Below are positions 1-8,081 of a DNA stretch of 64,000 bases, piece by piece. A program made the translations under genes and the position numbers. Position 1 is the first letter of the stretch, and each line of letters begins with the position of its first letter. The notes beneath the pieces were generated by a model that was not told the origin of the DNA, did no database searches, and saw only the letters and a program-made list of their open reading frames with translations. The stretch covers positions 1,550,001 to 1,614,000 of the forward strand of contig CAVZFC010000019.1 of NCBI GenBank assembly GCA_963774445.1. Direction: 5' to 3'. This DNA comes from CAVUQH01 sp963774445. GTDB taxonomy: Bacteria > Myxococcota_A > Polyangia > Haliangiales > Haliangiaceae.

Positions 1-245
1 GGCGGTCGGCCGTCGGCGTCGCGGTAGTCGTCGGCCAGCCGGGGGTAGCCTTCTTCCCACGCTCGCACCCGCTCGTCGCCGTGCCCGCGGTCGACCTTGC
101 CCCACAGCGGCTCGTAGTGATCGCAGACCGCGAACAACAGGTGCCGCGGGCCGCTGACCCGAGGCCGGCGCGCGCGTGACACCAGATGGCGGGCGTAGCC
201 GCCCATCCAGGTGTGCAGGTTCTTGGCGCGTAACCGGCCCAGCAT
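1..245 (-). CDS. EPS-locus protein, N-terminal fragment (possible polysaccharide-deacetylase-like)
   Basis: Only the first 81 codons are inside the window; the gene runs off the left edge. The start is the ATG at 245, 11 bases below the stop of the upstream gene (257-862), so the two are probably cotranscribed. The visible residues are basic at the start, then contain HLLFAVCDHYEPLWG. Hydrophobic-CDHYEP segments of this type occur near the N-terminus of uncharacterised proteins in bacterial EPS loci, some related to polysaccharide deacetylases. The match is from memory and the catalytic part is outside the window, so the function is not established. Confidence 0.5.
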   Translation of the reverse strand, partial: MLGRLRAKNLHTWMGGYARHLVSRARRPRVSGPRHLLFAVCDHYEPLWGKVDRGHGDERVRAWEEGYPRLADDYRDADGRP

Positions 246-256
246 GCGGCCGGACT

Positions 257-862
257 TTACCCGACCAGCAGCACGCCGAGGAACCGCTTCCCGGGCATCT
301 CTGCCTGGAACCGCAACAGGTCCTTCTCGCGCGTGTGGTGGGCCCGCCCGACCAGGATCACGGCGTCCATGCAGGCGGCGGCGCTGCCGTGCTCGCCCAG
401 CAGGTCGAAGCCGGTCAGATCGACCAGGACCTGCTGGAAGTAGTTGACGCCGCCGACCAGCAGGCGCGCCAGCTGTGGTACCGCCTCGCCCGCCCGCTCG
501 GAGCCGCGCGGGGTCAAGAGCGCCAGCGACCCGCGCAACCACCGGGTGGAGAAGACCGAATCTTGGTCAGTGGCGTCGTCGCCGGCCACCGCCGACAGGC
601 TGGGGTAGCGGACGTTGGCGTTGACGAAGGCGACGGTGGCGCCGGTCAGGTCGGTCAGCGCCACCCCGAGCTGAATCGCCAGCGGCGGCACGGCCACGTC
701 GTCAGTGGCCGGGATCAGCCCGACGATCTTCTCGCCGGCGGCGTTCAGTCGGCGGGCGATGCGCATGCACTCGGCCCGCACCATCGGCTCGTCGTCGTCC
801 GAGATGATCTCGATCCCGATCTCGGCCAGGCTCTGATCATCGTAGTTCGACGGGGAGGCCAC
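257..862 (-). CDS. CpsD/BY-kinase-like protein with degenerate P-loop (pseudo-ATPase)
   Basis: This 201-residue protein aligns by eye with the CpsD-like ATPase at 7176-8081, but the nucleotide-binding motifs have eroded. Where that protein has SPRHGEGKTT, this one has IPATDDVAVPP (about residues 50-60), with no Gly-Lys-Thr. The Walker A' equivalent is VAFVNANVRYP (about 77-87) and the Walker B region is VLVDLTGFDLLGE (about 145-157). The ends also match (GKRFLGVLLVG here, PSELLGTILMD there). It begins with GTG at 862. It is probably an EPS-associated regulator or scaffold that no longer hydrolyses ATP; that role is inference. It lies divergent from the outer-membrane beta-barrel gene, with 75 bases between them. 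Confidence 0.7.
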   Translation of the reverse strand: MASPSNYDDQSLAEIGIEIISDDDEPMVRAECMRIARRLNAAGEKIVGLIPATDDVAVPPLAIQLGVALTDLTGATVAFVNANVRYPSLSAVAGDDATDQDSVFSTRWLRGSLALLTPRGSERAGEAVPQLARLLVGGVNYFQQVLVDLTGFDLLGEHGSAAACMDAVILVGRAHHTREKDLLRFQAEMPGKRFLGVLLVG

Positions 863-937
863 GCTGTGAGCCTACCGCGGTATTGCCCGCGGCGGCAGTG
901 GCTGGCGCCCCCGACCGGATCGGGCTACGTTGAGGCG

Positions 938-2284
938 ATGATGGTCAGGTTGGCGGCGGCTCTCGCGGCTCTGGCGGTGGTCGCTCCGGCGCCGGCGCGC
1001 GCCGACGAGAGCGTGGCGACGACCCTCACCGCCTCGGGCGGCTGGACCGACAACGTGCTCAGCGCCCCCAACGAGCCCGGTCCCACCGATCCGTCGATCG
1101 AGTCCGACGCGTTCACCCAGCTCAGCCCGGGCATCGTTTTCTCGCAAGAGTCGCGCCGGTTGCTCCAGGTCGCCACGTACACCTTCTCGGCCAACCTGTT
1201 TGCCTCCCACTCCGAGGCCAACTCCTACTCCAACCAGCTGGGGTGGCAGGCGATCTACTCGCTGTCGCCGCGGTCCGAGCTCACCCTCGGAGCCAGCGCC
1301 TCCAACGGACGCCTCAATACCTTCAACACCCAGGGGCAGGCCAGCGATACTGGTCTCAACCAGCTGCCCAACGGCGGCGTCAGCTTCGCCACGGGGGACG
1401 TCCAGGAGAGCATCCGCCACGAGCTGTCGCGCGCCTGGACGTTGCGCCAGCTGGCGGCGGCGCGGTTGTTCAAGCCGCTCGACGACATGGCGGCGCTGGG
1501 CACCAACGTCTACTGGAACAACAGTTTCGGTGCCGTCCACGCCTGGCGCTACGACTCGTTGGGGCTCGACCTGCGCGCCGACTACACCGCGTTCGGCGCG
1601 GGCACGTCGACCAACGGCACGGCGATCGGGTCCAACAAGCAGATCACCGTCGGCCCGTCGCTGCGCTACCTGCACGACTTCACCGACTCGCTGTCGGGCG
1701 AGCTGAGCGGCGGCGCCGTCGCCGTGGTGCAGGCCAACGACCTGGGCAGCCAGATCGTGCAGCCGGTCGGCACCGCCGCCCTGCGCTACATCCGCGATGC
1801 CGGCCGCGTCGAGCTGGTCGCGCGGCACACGGTGGCGCCCAACCTGTTCGTCGCCCAGACGACGGCCAACGACGAGGTGCTGCTGCGCGGCGGCTTGCCG
1901 GTCCCGCTCGTCCAGCGGGCGGGGATCTCCGGCTCGGTCGGCTATTCGCGCGGGCGCATCCTCGACGCGCAGATGGGCGGTCTGATCGGCTCGACCAAGC
2001 TGTTCGTCGTCGACGTCGCCGCCTCGTGGAACCCGCGCGAGGCGCTGTTCGTGTCGCTGCGCTTCCAGCGCTTCGACCAGCTGCGCTCGCAGGTCGTGAC
2101 CGACACGTCGCAGAGCTTCGCGCGCAACCAGGTGATCTTGTCGATCTCTGGCCGCTACCCCGCGCGGGACGCGGCCAGGCTTCCGTCGCGCACCCCAGAC
2201 CGCGTCGATCAATCCGACCAGCAGGGTCTGGGACAAACGGATCCGTCGGATCACACCGACGCCGACGCCGACGAGCGGCGCTAA
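938..2284 (+). CDS. Outer-membrane beta-barrel protein of the EPS locus
   Basis: The 448-residue product starts at one of two adjacent ATGs (938, 941). It has a classic signal peptide (hydrophobic to about residue 20, cleavage near APARA-DES). The rest alternates polar and apolar residues in Tyr/Phe/Leu-containing strands separated by Asn/Gly/Asp/Ser-rich loops, as in large beta-barrels. About 40 polar residues (RTPDRVDQSDQQ onward) follow the last strand. Its likely partner is the short OPX lipoprotein at 32371-32976, which lacks the C-terminal outer-membrane helix of Wza; myxobacterial EPS systems are known to use separate beta-barrels with such truncated OPX proteins. The pairing here is inferred. 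The open frame extends far upstream, but that part is antisense to the 257-862 gene. Confidence 0.75.
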   Translation: MMVRLAAALAALAVVAPAPARADESVATTLTASGGWTDNVLSAPNEPGPTDPSIESDAFTQLSPGIVFSQESRRLLQVATYTFSANLFASHSEANSYSNQLGWQAIYSLSPRSELTLGASASNGRLNTFNTQGQASDTGLNQLPNGGVSFATGDVQESIRHELSRAWTLRQLAAARLFKPLDDMAALGTNVYWNNSFGAVHAWRYDSLGLDLRADYTAFGAGTSTNGTAIGSNKQITVGPSLRYLHDFTDSLSGELSGGAVAVVQANDLGSQIVQPVGTAALRYIRDAGRVELVARHTVAPNLFVAQTTANDEVLLRGGLPVPLVQRAGISGSVGYSRGRILDAQMGGLIGSTKLFVVDVAASWNPREALFVSLRFQRFDQLRSQVVTDTSQSFARNQVILSISGRYPARDAARLPSRTPDRVDQSDQQGLGQTDPSDHTDADADERR

Positions 2285-2518
2285 TCACGCTCGGCATGGA
2301 CACCGCCAACGCTGATCGACAACTTCCAGTGGTCGGTCGACGCCTCGGACCCGGGCACCGTGGTCAACTGACGCCGGTTCGGCGCGGTCGCGTCGCTGCC
2401 GACGATTGTTGGCAGCTGTAACCCCGGTGTACACGGCGTGCAGCACACCCGCGGCTGCAAGCGCCGGGGATCGTTCTCGGCGGCTCGCGGCACGGCCTGT
2501 GCACTGAGCGTCGGCGCC

Positions 2519-4645
2519 ATGCCGACGACTCGATTTTCACGCGGGTGGGCCGCGGTTCTGCTCGTTCTCCTTTCTGGCCCCGGGGCCGGTTGCAGCAGCG
2601 ATGCCTCGGGTGACGGCGTCGATGCCGGTGGCGGCGCCGACGCCGCGCCGCCCACGTGCCCCGACGACCCGGCGGTGCCGGGCTCGATCGCCTTCGACGG
2701 CACCAGCGCCCAGGTGAGCATGGGCGTCGCCCCGGAGCTGGGGCTGGCGACCTTCACCGTGGAGGCCTGGGTCCGTCGCGACGGGCCGGGCAAGACGTTC
2801 AACACCGGTGTCGGCGGCCTCACGCTGGTGCCGATCGCCGGAAAAGGCCGCGGCGAGGGCGACGGCAGCAACGTCGACTGCAACTACGCGTTCGGCTTCT
2901 GGGGCGACGTCCTGGGTGCCGACTTCGAGGACATGGCCAGCGGCGCCAATCACCCGATCACCGGCAAGACCGCCATCGCGCCGGGCGAGTGGCACCACGT
3001 TGCCGTCACCTACGACGGCACCACCTGGCGCCTCTACGTCGACGGCGTCGTCGACGCCAAGCGGCAGGTCGACGCCATGCCGCGCGCCGACAGCATCCAG
3101 CATTTCGGCGTCGGCACCAGCTACAACTCGAAGGGGGTCGCGGGCGGCTTCCTCGACGGCGCCGTCGACGAGCTTCGGGTGTGGAACCGCGCTCGTACGA
3201 AGACAGAGATCGCCGGCGACATGTACCGCACCGTGACCTCGGGCGACGGGCTGATCGGCCGCTGGTCGTTCGACGGCGCCGACGGCGCCAACGACAGCGC
3301 CGGCGCCAACGACGGCACCATCGACGGCGCCGAGCTGATCGAGGATGGCGCCGTCCTCGACCGCGGTGCGCCGCCTGCGGCGACCGAGGCGACGCCCGCG
3401 GACGGCGCCATGGTTCCGGCCGGTGACGTCGATCTCGACGTCGCGGTCGACGATCCGGACTCCGACCCGCTGCTCGTCACCTTTCACGTGCGCGAGCTGG
3501 GCGAGGGCGACGACTTCACCATCGTGGTCTTGCCCGACACCCAGGTCTATACCATCAAGGGCAAGGGCCTCGAGCATTTTTACTACGACCAGACCCAGTG
3601 GGTTCGCGATCACCGCAATGACTACAACATCGCCGCGGTGATCCACAACGGAGACATCGTCAACGACGGCGACAGGCTGCCGTACGAGTGGACCGTCGCA
3701 GACAAGGCGATGGGCACGCTGGAGACGCCGGAAGACGGCCTGCCCGACGGCGTACCGTACGGAGTGTCGGTGGGCAATCACGACCAGACGCCCAACGGCT
3801 CGGCCGACGATACCAAGTCGTTCAACCAGCACTTCGGCGTCGACCGCTTCGCCGGGCGCGCCTACTACGGTGGCCACTACAAGAAGGACAACGACGAGAA
3901 CTGGATCACCTTCTCGGCCGGCGGCCTGGACTTCGTGCTGGTGAGCCTGCAGTACAACACCTCACCGGATCCAGCGGTGCAGGCGTGGGCGCGTTCGATC
4001 TTCGATATGCATCCGAAGTCGTTCGGCATCCTCAACACCCACTACTTGCTCACCCACACCGGCGCCTTCAGCGCCCAGGGCAAGGCGATCTACGCGGCCC
4101 TTCGCGACGCACAGAACGTTCAGCTGATGACCTGCGGCCACATCGGCGCCGAGGCCCGGCGCACCGACGTGTTCAAGGATCACCCGATTCACTCGATGCT
4201 GGCCGACTTTCAGTTCGAGGCCGGCGGCGGCTCAGCCAAGATGCGCATCTGGGAGTTTTCGCCGCGGGCCAACGAGCTGACCGTGCGTACCTACTCGCCG
4301 TCACTCGACAAGTGGTACACGGGCGAGAACAGCGAATTCACCCTGCCGGTCGATCTGTCCGGGGTAGGCGGCTCGTTCGACGACGAGCCGACGGTGACCC
4401 CGTCAGGCGGCCGCGCAGGCACGCGGCTCACCGGGCTGGAGGCCGGCAAGACCTACGAGTGGTACGCGACGGTCGAGGATTGCAGCCACGCGACGCGCAC
4501 GCCGGTGCACCGCTTCACCACCGTCTCGTCAGCCGCCGCCGACCGCCAGCGCCCGCAGCAGGAACCAACACCCGCCGAGCGAGCCAAGCAGGTACGCAAT
4601 CCCCCACCGAGCCCGGCGGGCACTGCGGTGCCGATCGCGGACTAG
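2519..4645 (+). CDS. Secreted lipoprotein with LamG domain and calcineurin-like phosphoesterase
   Basis: The 708-residue product is a lipoprotein: the ATG at 2519 opens a signal peptide ending at a cysteine in GPGAGCSSD, followed by an Asp/Gly/Ala linker. A LamG/concanavalin-type domain covers about residues 55-250 (FTVEAWV, EWHHVAVTYDG, DELRVWNRA). A metallophosphoesterase domain follows, with VVLPDTQVY (about 337), HNGDIVNDGD, VGNHDQ (about 418), LNTHYLL (about 507) and CGHIGAEA (about 538). These supply the usual Asp, His and Asn metal ligands. It probably hydrolyses a phosphoester outside the cell; the substrate is unknown. The end looks extended: after RFTTVSS a low-complexity tail of about 40 residues runs antisense into the HupE-like gene, overlapping it by 117 bases. 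Confidence 0.85.
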   Translation: MPTTRFSRGWAAVLLVLLSGPGAGCSSDASGDGVDAGGGADAAPPTCPDDPAVPGSIAFDGTSAQVSMGVAPELGLATFTVEAWVRRDGPGKTFNTGVGGLTLVPIAGKGRGEGDGSNVDCNYAFGFWGDVLGADFEDMASGANHPITGKTAIAPGEWHHVAVTYDGTTWRLYVDGVVDAKRQVDAMPRADSIQHFGVGTSYNSKGVAGGFLDGAVDELRVWNRARTKTEIAGDMYRTVTSGDGLIGRWSFDGADGANDSAGANDGTIDGAELIEDGAVLDRGAPPAATEATPADGAMVPAGDVDLDVAVDDPDSDPLLVTFHVRELGEGDDFTIVVLPDTQVYTIKGKGLEHFYYDQTQWVRDHRNDYNIAAVIHNGDIVNDGDRLPYEWTVADKAMGTLETPEDGLPDGVPYGVSVGNHDQTPNGSADDTKSFNQHFGVDRFAGRAYYGGHYKKDNDENWITFSAGGLDFVLVSLQYNTSPDPAVQAWARSIFDMHPKSFGILNTHYLLTHTGAFSAQGKAIYAALRDAQNVQLMTCGHIGAEARRTDVFKDHPIHSMLADFQFEAGGGSAKMRIWEFSPRANELTVRTYSPSLDKWYTGENSEFTLPVDLSGVGGSFDDEPTVTPSGGRAGTRLTGLEAGKTYEWYATVEDCSHATRTPVHRFTTVSSAAADRQRPQQEPTPAERAKQVRNPPPSPAGTAVPIAD

Positions 4646-5492
4646 GCGCGCGGCGGCCGCGGCGATCGCTACTGCCGTGGCGACGACCAGCAGCTGGCCG
4701 AGCTCGACGCCGACGTTGAACCAGAACAGGCTGGGGCCGACGGCGTCGTCGGGCAGGCCCAGCCGAACCAGCGCGCCGGCGAAGCCCAGGCCGTGGACCA
4801 GGCCGAACATCCCGGCGACCAGCCACGGCCAGCGGCGGATCGCGGTCGGCCGGTCGTCCAGCGCCTCGCGCGCGACCAGCACCACGCTGGCGGCGATCAT
4901 CGCCTCGACGGGCGCCGACGGCAGCCGCAGCAGGCCGGTGGCGGCCAGCGCCAGGGTTGCCGAGTGCGCGACAGTGAAGGCCGAGATGGTGAGCAGCAGC
5001 CGGCGGTTGACGCCGACGCCGAGGACCAGCAGCAGGCCGAGGATGAAGGCCAGGTGATCGTAGCCGGTCAGGATGTGCTCGACGCCGAGGAGCAGCCACG
5101 AACGCGAGGCGTGCGTCGCGGCGTGGCCGAGGTTGACGCTGGGGTCGGCGCCGGAGACCAGCCGCTCGTCAGAGCGGCCCGAGAGCCGGCGGACGACGAC
5201 CACGACCTTCATCCGCCGCGCGTGGATCCCGGTGAAGCGAACGACCCCGGACAGGCTGCCGGGGCGGCAGTTGAACGCGCGCGCCGCTGGCGCGACAGCC
5301 GGAGGGGAAGACCACGCCGACCTCGGCCTGGCTACCGCGGCTGTCGACCGGCTCCGTCCAGGCCATGTCGTAGAGGCCGGGCGCGGTCTCGGTCAGCGAC
5401 AGGACCCCCGGGTTGAAATCATGCGCGCGGGCGGTCCGCGGCGCGGCGATCACCGTGAGCACGGCGGCCGCCGCCAACACCCGGCAGGTCAT
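4529..5492 (-). pseudogene. HupE/UreJ-family membrane protein, interrupted by a frameshift
   Basis: The N-terminal half starts at the ATG at 5492, overlapping the stop of the upstream isomerase gene as ATGA. It encodes a signal peptide and the periplasmic part (AHDFNPGVLSLTETAPGLYD, then VVFPSGCRASGARVQL). That frame then degenerates. The remainder continues one base over: FNCRPGSLSGVVRFTG, then the membrane domain GVEHILTGYDHLAF, TVAHSATLALA, FGLVHGLGFAGAL, LFWFNVGVELGQ, ending at 4529. The two halves join near 5255-5275 if one base is skipped. HupE/UreJ_2 proteins normally carry both parts on one chain, so this is a single gene with a one-base insertion or a sequencing error. The membrane half alone could start at the ATG at 5212. 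Family members have been linked to nickel or other metal uptake. Confidence 0.8.
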
Positions 5493-6358
5493 CGCTCGAC
5501 CTCCCAGCCCGCGCGCAGCCGGGCGATCTCGGCGGCCACGCCGTCGGCGAGGCGGCGGTCGCGCCACTCCTTGCGCACGTCCAGGCGAACGGCGGCGAAG
5601 TCGACCGCGTGGGCGGCGCTGTGCCGGTCGATTCGGACCAGGTGCAGACCGAAGCGCGAGCGTCGCAGCGCCCATCGACCGGGTGGCTGGGTCGCCAGGC
5701 CCCGGGCGAACTCGTCGCCGAACGTCTTGGCCAGGTCGGCCGGCTTGCGCCCGCGGTAGCGGCGACCGCCGGAGAAGCGATCGCCCAATCCCTCTGGATC
5801 GGCACCCGCCGACAGCTGCGCCAGCAGGACGGCGGCGCGGCGCTCGGCGGCGGAGCCGCTGCCTTCGACGAAGACCTGGGTGAAGTCGATCCGCTCCGGC
5901 TCACCCCAGTGCGACGGATGGGCCGCGAACCAGGCGCGCAGCTCGGCCTCGGTCGGCTCCGGGACGATCACCTGCTTCTGTAGGACGAAGGCCATCTTGC
6001 GCGCGATGCGCTGGCGCACCAACGGGTCGTCGCGGTCGAGGCCGCGGGCGAGTCCTTCGCGGTAGAGGATCTCGTCGTCCACCCAGCGATCGACGGCGGT
6101 GGCCAGCTCGGAGTCGCCTGGCGGCCGGCCGTTGGCCCGGGCGAAGTCGTCGCGCAGCTGGCCGCGGATGTCGTCGCCCACGACGATGCGCCCGAGCTCG
6201 GGCGTCGCTGCCGCCGGCGCGGGGGCGCGGGTCCGTACGCGCGGCGCCGGGGTCGGGGCTGCCTCGCCTTGCCAACGGTAGAGGCCCATCAGCGCCGCCC
6301 CGACGAGCAGGAAGTGCACGAGGGGCTCGCTGAGCAGCATGCGAAGCCGGGACGGCAT
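5489..6358 (-). CDS. Membrane-anchored PpiC-type peptidyl-prolyl isomerase
   Basis: The 289-residue product has one N-terminal membrane segment (about residues 11-27, LVHFLLVGAALMGLY), then a Pro/Ala linker, a SurA-like helical region and a parvulin (PpiC) domain. The order ELATAVDRWVDDEILYREG, then EAELRAWFAAHPSHWG and FTQVFV, then the GRKPADLAKTFGDEFA and FGLHLVRI signatures is typical of SurA/PrsA-type foldases. It should act in the periplasm on secreted or outer-membrane proteins. The ATG at 6358 was chosen because the membrane anchor follows directly; the frame upstream of it is low-complexity. Its stop overlaps the HupE-like start, and pairing of a PpiC protein with a HupE/UreJ protein suggests one operon. 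Confidence 0.85.
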   Translation of the reverse strand: MPSRLRMLLSEPLVHFLLVGAALMGLYRWQGEAAPTPAPRVRTRAPAPAAATPELGRIVVGDDIRGQLRDDFARANGRPPGDSELATAVDRWVDDEILYREGLARGLDRDDPLVRQRIARKMAFVLQKQVIVPEPTEAELRAWFAAHPSHWGEPERIDFTQVFVEGSGSAAERRAAVLLAQLSAGADPEGLGDRFSGGRRYRGRKPADLAKTFGDEFARGLATQPPGRWALRRSRFGLHLVRIDRHSAAHAVDFAAVRLDVRKEWRDRRLADGVAAEIARLRAGWEVER

Positions 6359-6466
6359 CGGGCCGCCAGTATAGAGGAGCCCGGCGGCGCGCGCTGCGGA
6401 CAACCGTGTGCAGCGCGCGCCGCTCACCATTGCCGCAGGGCCGCGCCCCGTGCGAATGTCGAGTGG

Positions 6467-7174
6467 ATGAGTGTGATCGACGAGCTCATGCTCCGCGTCA
6501 AACGCGGCGACTCGGCGGCCACGCGCACGATGCGCGACGTCTATCGCTGGGCCCTGCGCTGGAACGTCCCCGACACCGCGCTGTCGCGTCCGGTCTACCA
6601 CGGGCTGTACCGCGCCCACGACGCCTGGCTCGCCGGACGCGAGTACGTCGCCGGCAAGCTGTTCTACGAGCCGATGGCGCGCGCGCGCTTCCACCGCGTC
6701 GGCCGCGGCCTACAGCTCACGTCGCTGCCGTACATCCAGGGGCACACGCTCGTCACCATCGGCGACAACTGCCGCTTCGGCTACTTCTCGGTCACCAGCG
6801 GGCGCTTCGTCGATCAACCGGAGCTGATCATCGGCGACAACGTCACGGTCGGGTCGCACATCCAGTTCGTCGTCAACCAGCGCGTCACCGTCGGCAACAA
6901 CGTCGGCATCGCGTCACAGTGCTGGATCGGCGACACCGACGGCCACCCGTCGGACCTGGCCCGCCGCGAAGCCGGCGCGCAGATCGACGAGGGCGACATC
7001 CGGCCGGTGACCATCGAGGATTTCGTCTGGGTCGGCAACGGCAGCCACGTGCTCAAGGGGGTCACCCTGGGCCGCGGTTGCGTCGTCGCCGCGGGCAGCG
7101 TGGTGGCCAAGGACGTTCCGCCCGGCGCCCTGGCCATGGGCGTCCCCGCTCGGATCGTCAAGCAGCCGGGCTAG
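6467..7174 (+). CDS. Acyltransferase with left-handed beta-helix (EPS modification)
   Basis: The 235-residue product has the hexapeptide-repeat pattern of the LbH acetyltransferase superfamily from about residue 85: VTIGDNCRFGY, ELIIGDNVTVGSH, VTVGNNVGIASQCWIGDTDGH, VTIEDFVWVGNGSHVLKGV, VTLGRGCVVAAGSVV, and the usual GALAMGVPARIV ending. Such enzymes O- or N-acylate sugars using acyl-CoA or acyl carriers. The start is the ATG at 6467, where the coiled-coil-like N-terminal helix begins. It is convergent with the BY-kinase gene, with one base between the stops. A role in decorating the EPS repeat unit is inferred from its location; whether it could use the aminoacyl carrier at 16182-16424 is an open question. 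Confidence 0.85.
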   Translation: MSVIDELMLRVKRGDSAATRTMRDVYRWALRWNVPDTALSRPVYHGLYRAHDAWLAGREYVAGKLFYEPMARARFHRVGRGLQLTSLPYIQGHTLVTIGDNCRFGYFSVTSGRFVDQPELIIGDNVTVGSHIQFVVNQRVTVGNNVGIASQCWIGDTDGHPSDLARREAGAQIDEGDIRPVTIEDFVWVGNGSHVLKGVTLGRGCVVAAGSVVAKDVPPGALAMGVPARIVKQPG

Positions 7175-7175
7175 T

Positions 7176-8081
7176 CTAGTCCATCAGGATGGTGCCGAGC
7201 AGCTCGCTCGGGCGCAGCTGCTCGGCGGCGCGGCGCAGGTCGCGGGCGGTGGTGGTCTTGCGCCGGGCGACGAGGACGACGCCGTCGGCGGCGTCCTGGA
7301 TCAGGTTGACATCGGCGCTGCCGAGGACCGACGGAGCGTCGATGACGATGTGGTCGAAGCCGGCCAGGCGCAGGCGCTCCATGGCGATGGCAAAGGCCGG
7401 CGCGTCCAGGAGCTGGGTCTGCTCGACCTTGGGGTTGATCGCGGCGACGTGCAGCGATAGCTGCGGCAGCGACACGACCGACCAGGGCAGGAGCGGCTGG
7501 TGGCGGTGGGCGGCCAGTTGCTCGGCGAAGCACCAGGGGGGCACGAAGCGGAAGGCGGCGGCCAGCTGCGGGCGGCGGACGGACGCTTCGATCAACAACA
7601 CCCGCGCGCGCTCGCACTCGCACAGCGCCAGCGCCAGGTTGATCGCGGTGGTGGTCTTGCCCTCGCCATGGCGCGGGCTCGAGACCACGACCACCTGCGG
7701 CCGCCCGTGCTCGAGCAGGTGGTGGCGCAGCACGCGGAAGGCGGCCGAACGCGGCGAGTCGGGGTCGCGCGCCAGCACCAGGCGCGGGTCGTAGACGCCG
7801 TCGAGCTGGTGCTCGGTGACCGAGACCTCGGGCGGCTCGACGGTCTTCTGCAGGTGCGCCGGCAGGTCGGCCGAGCTCATCGCCTTCATCATCACGGTAC
7901 TCGCCGACGAGCCCTCGGGAAGGAACGAGTCGCGCGGCGCCTTGGTGATGGCGGTCTCCTGGGTATGGGCGGTCCCCGGCTTGGCGCCGTCGCCCTTACC
8001 GCTGGGGCCCGACCGGGTCGGCCCGTCGAACGAGTCGTCTTTGCCGGACGCGCGTCCAAAGCGCTTGGTTCCGCGCGCCAT
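7176..8081 (-). CDS. CpsD/CapB-type EPS ATPase (BY-kinase family, no Tyr tail)
   Basis: The 301-residue product has a polar, probably disordered first 80 residues, then the BY-kinase P-loop domain: Walker A SPRHGEGKTT (about 135-144), Walker A' VLLIEASVRRP (about 161-171, Glu where Asp is usual) and Walker B HIVIDAPSVLGSADV. The chain ends at LLGTILMD with no C-terminal tyrosine cluster, so the autophosphorylation tail of classical CpsD/Wzc is missing. It should work with the two membrane proteins just upstream to control chain length and export. Its ATG at 8081 overlaps the stop of the 8081-9613 gene (ATGA), indicating translational coupling. Confidence 0.88.
   Translation of the reverse strand: MARGTKRFGRASGKDDSFDGPTRSGPSGKGDGAKPGTAHTQETAITKAPRDSFLPEGSSASTVMMKAMSSADLPAHLQKTVEPPEVSVTEHQLDGVYDPRLVLARDPDSPRSAAFRVLRHHLLEHGRPQVVVVSSPRHGEGKTTTAINLALALCECERARVLLIEASVRRPQLAAAFRFVPPWCFAEQLAAHRHQPLLPWSVVSLPQLSLHVAAINPKVEQTQLLDAPAFAIAMERLRLAGFDHIVIDAPSVLGSADVNLIQDAADGVVLVARRKTTTARDLRRAAEQLRPSELLGTILMD

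Noticed and set aside
2285..2518. Short frame after the beta-barrel stop ending FQWSVDASDPGTVVN
   Set aside because: It is in frame with the barrel gene past its TAA, but has no start codon, no ribosome site and no recognisable family. It may be decayed coding sequence.
5240..5290. Programmed frameshift in the HupE-like gene
   Set aside because: No slippery heptamer or following RNA structure was seen; a plain insertion or sequencing error is simpler.
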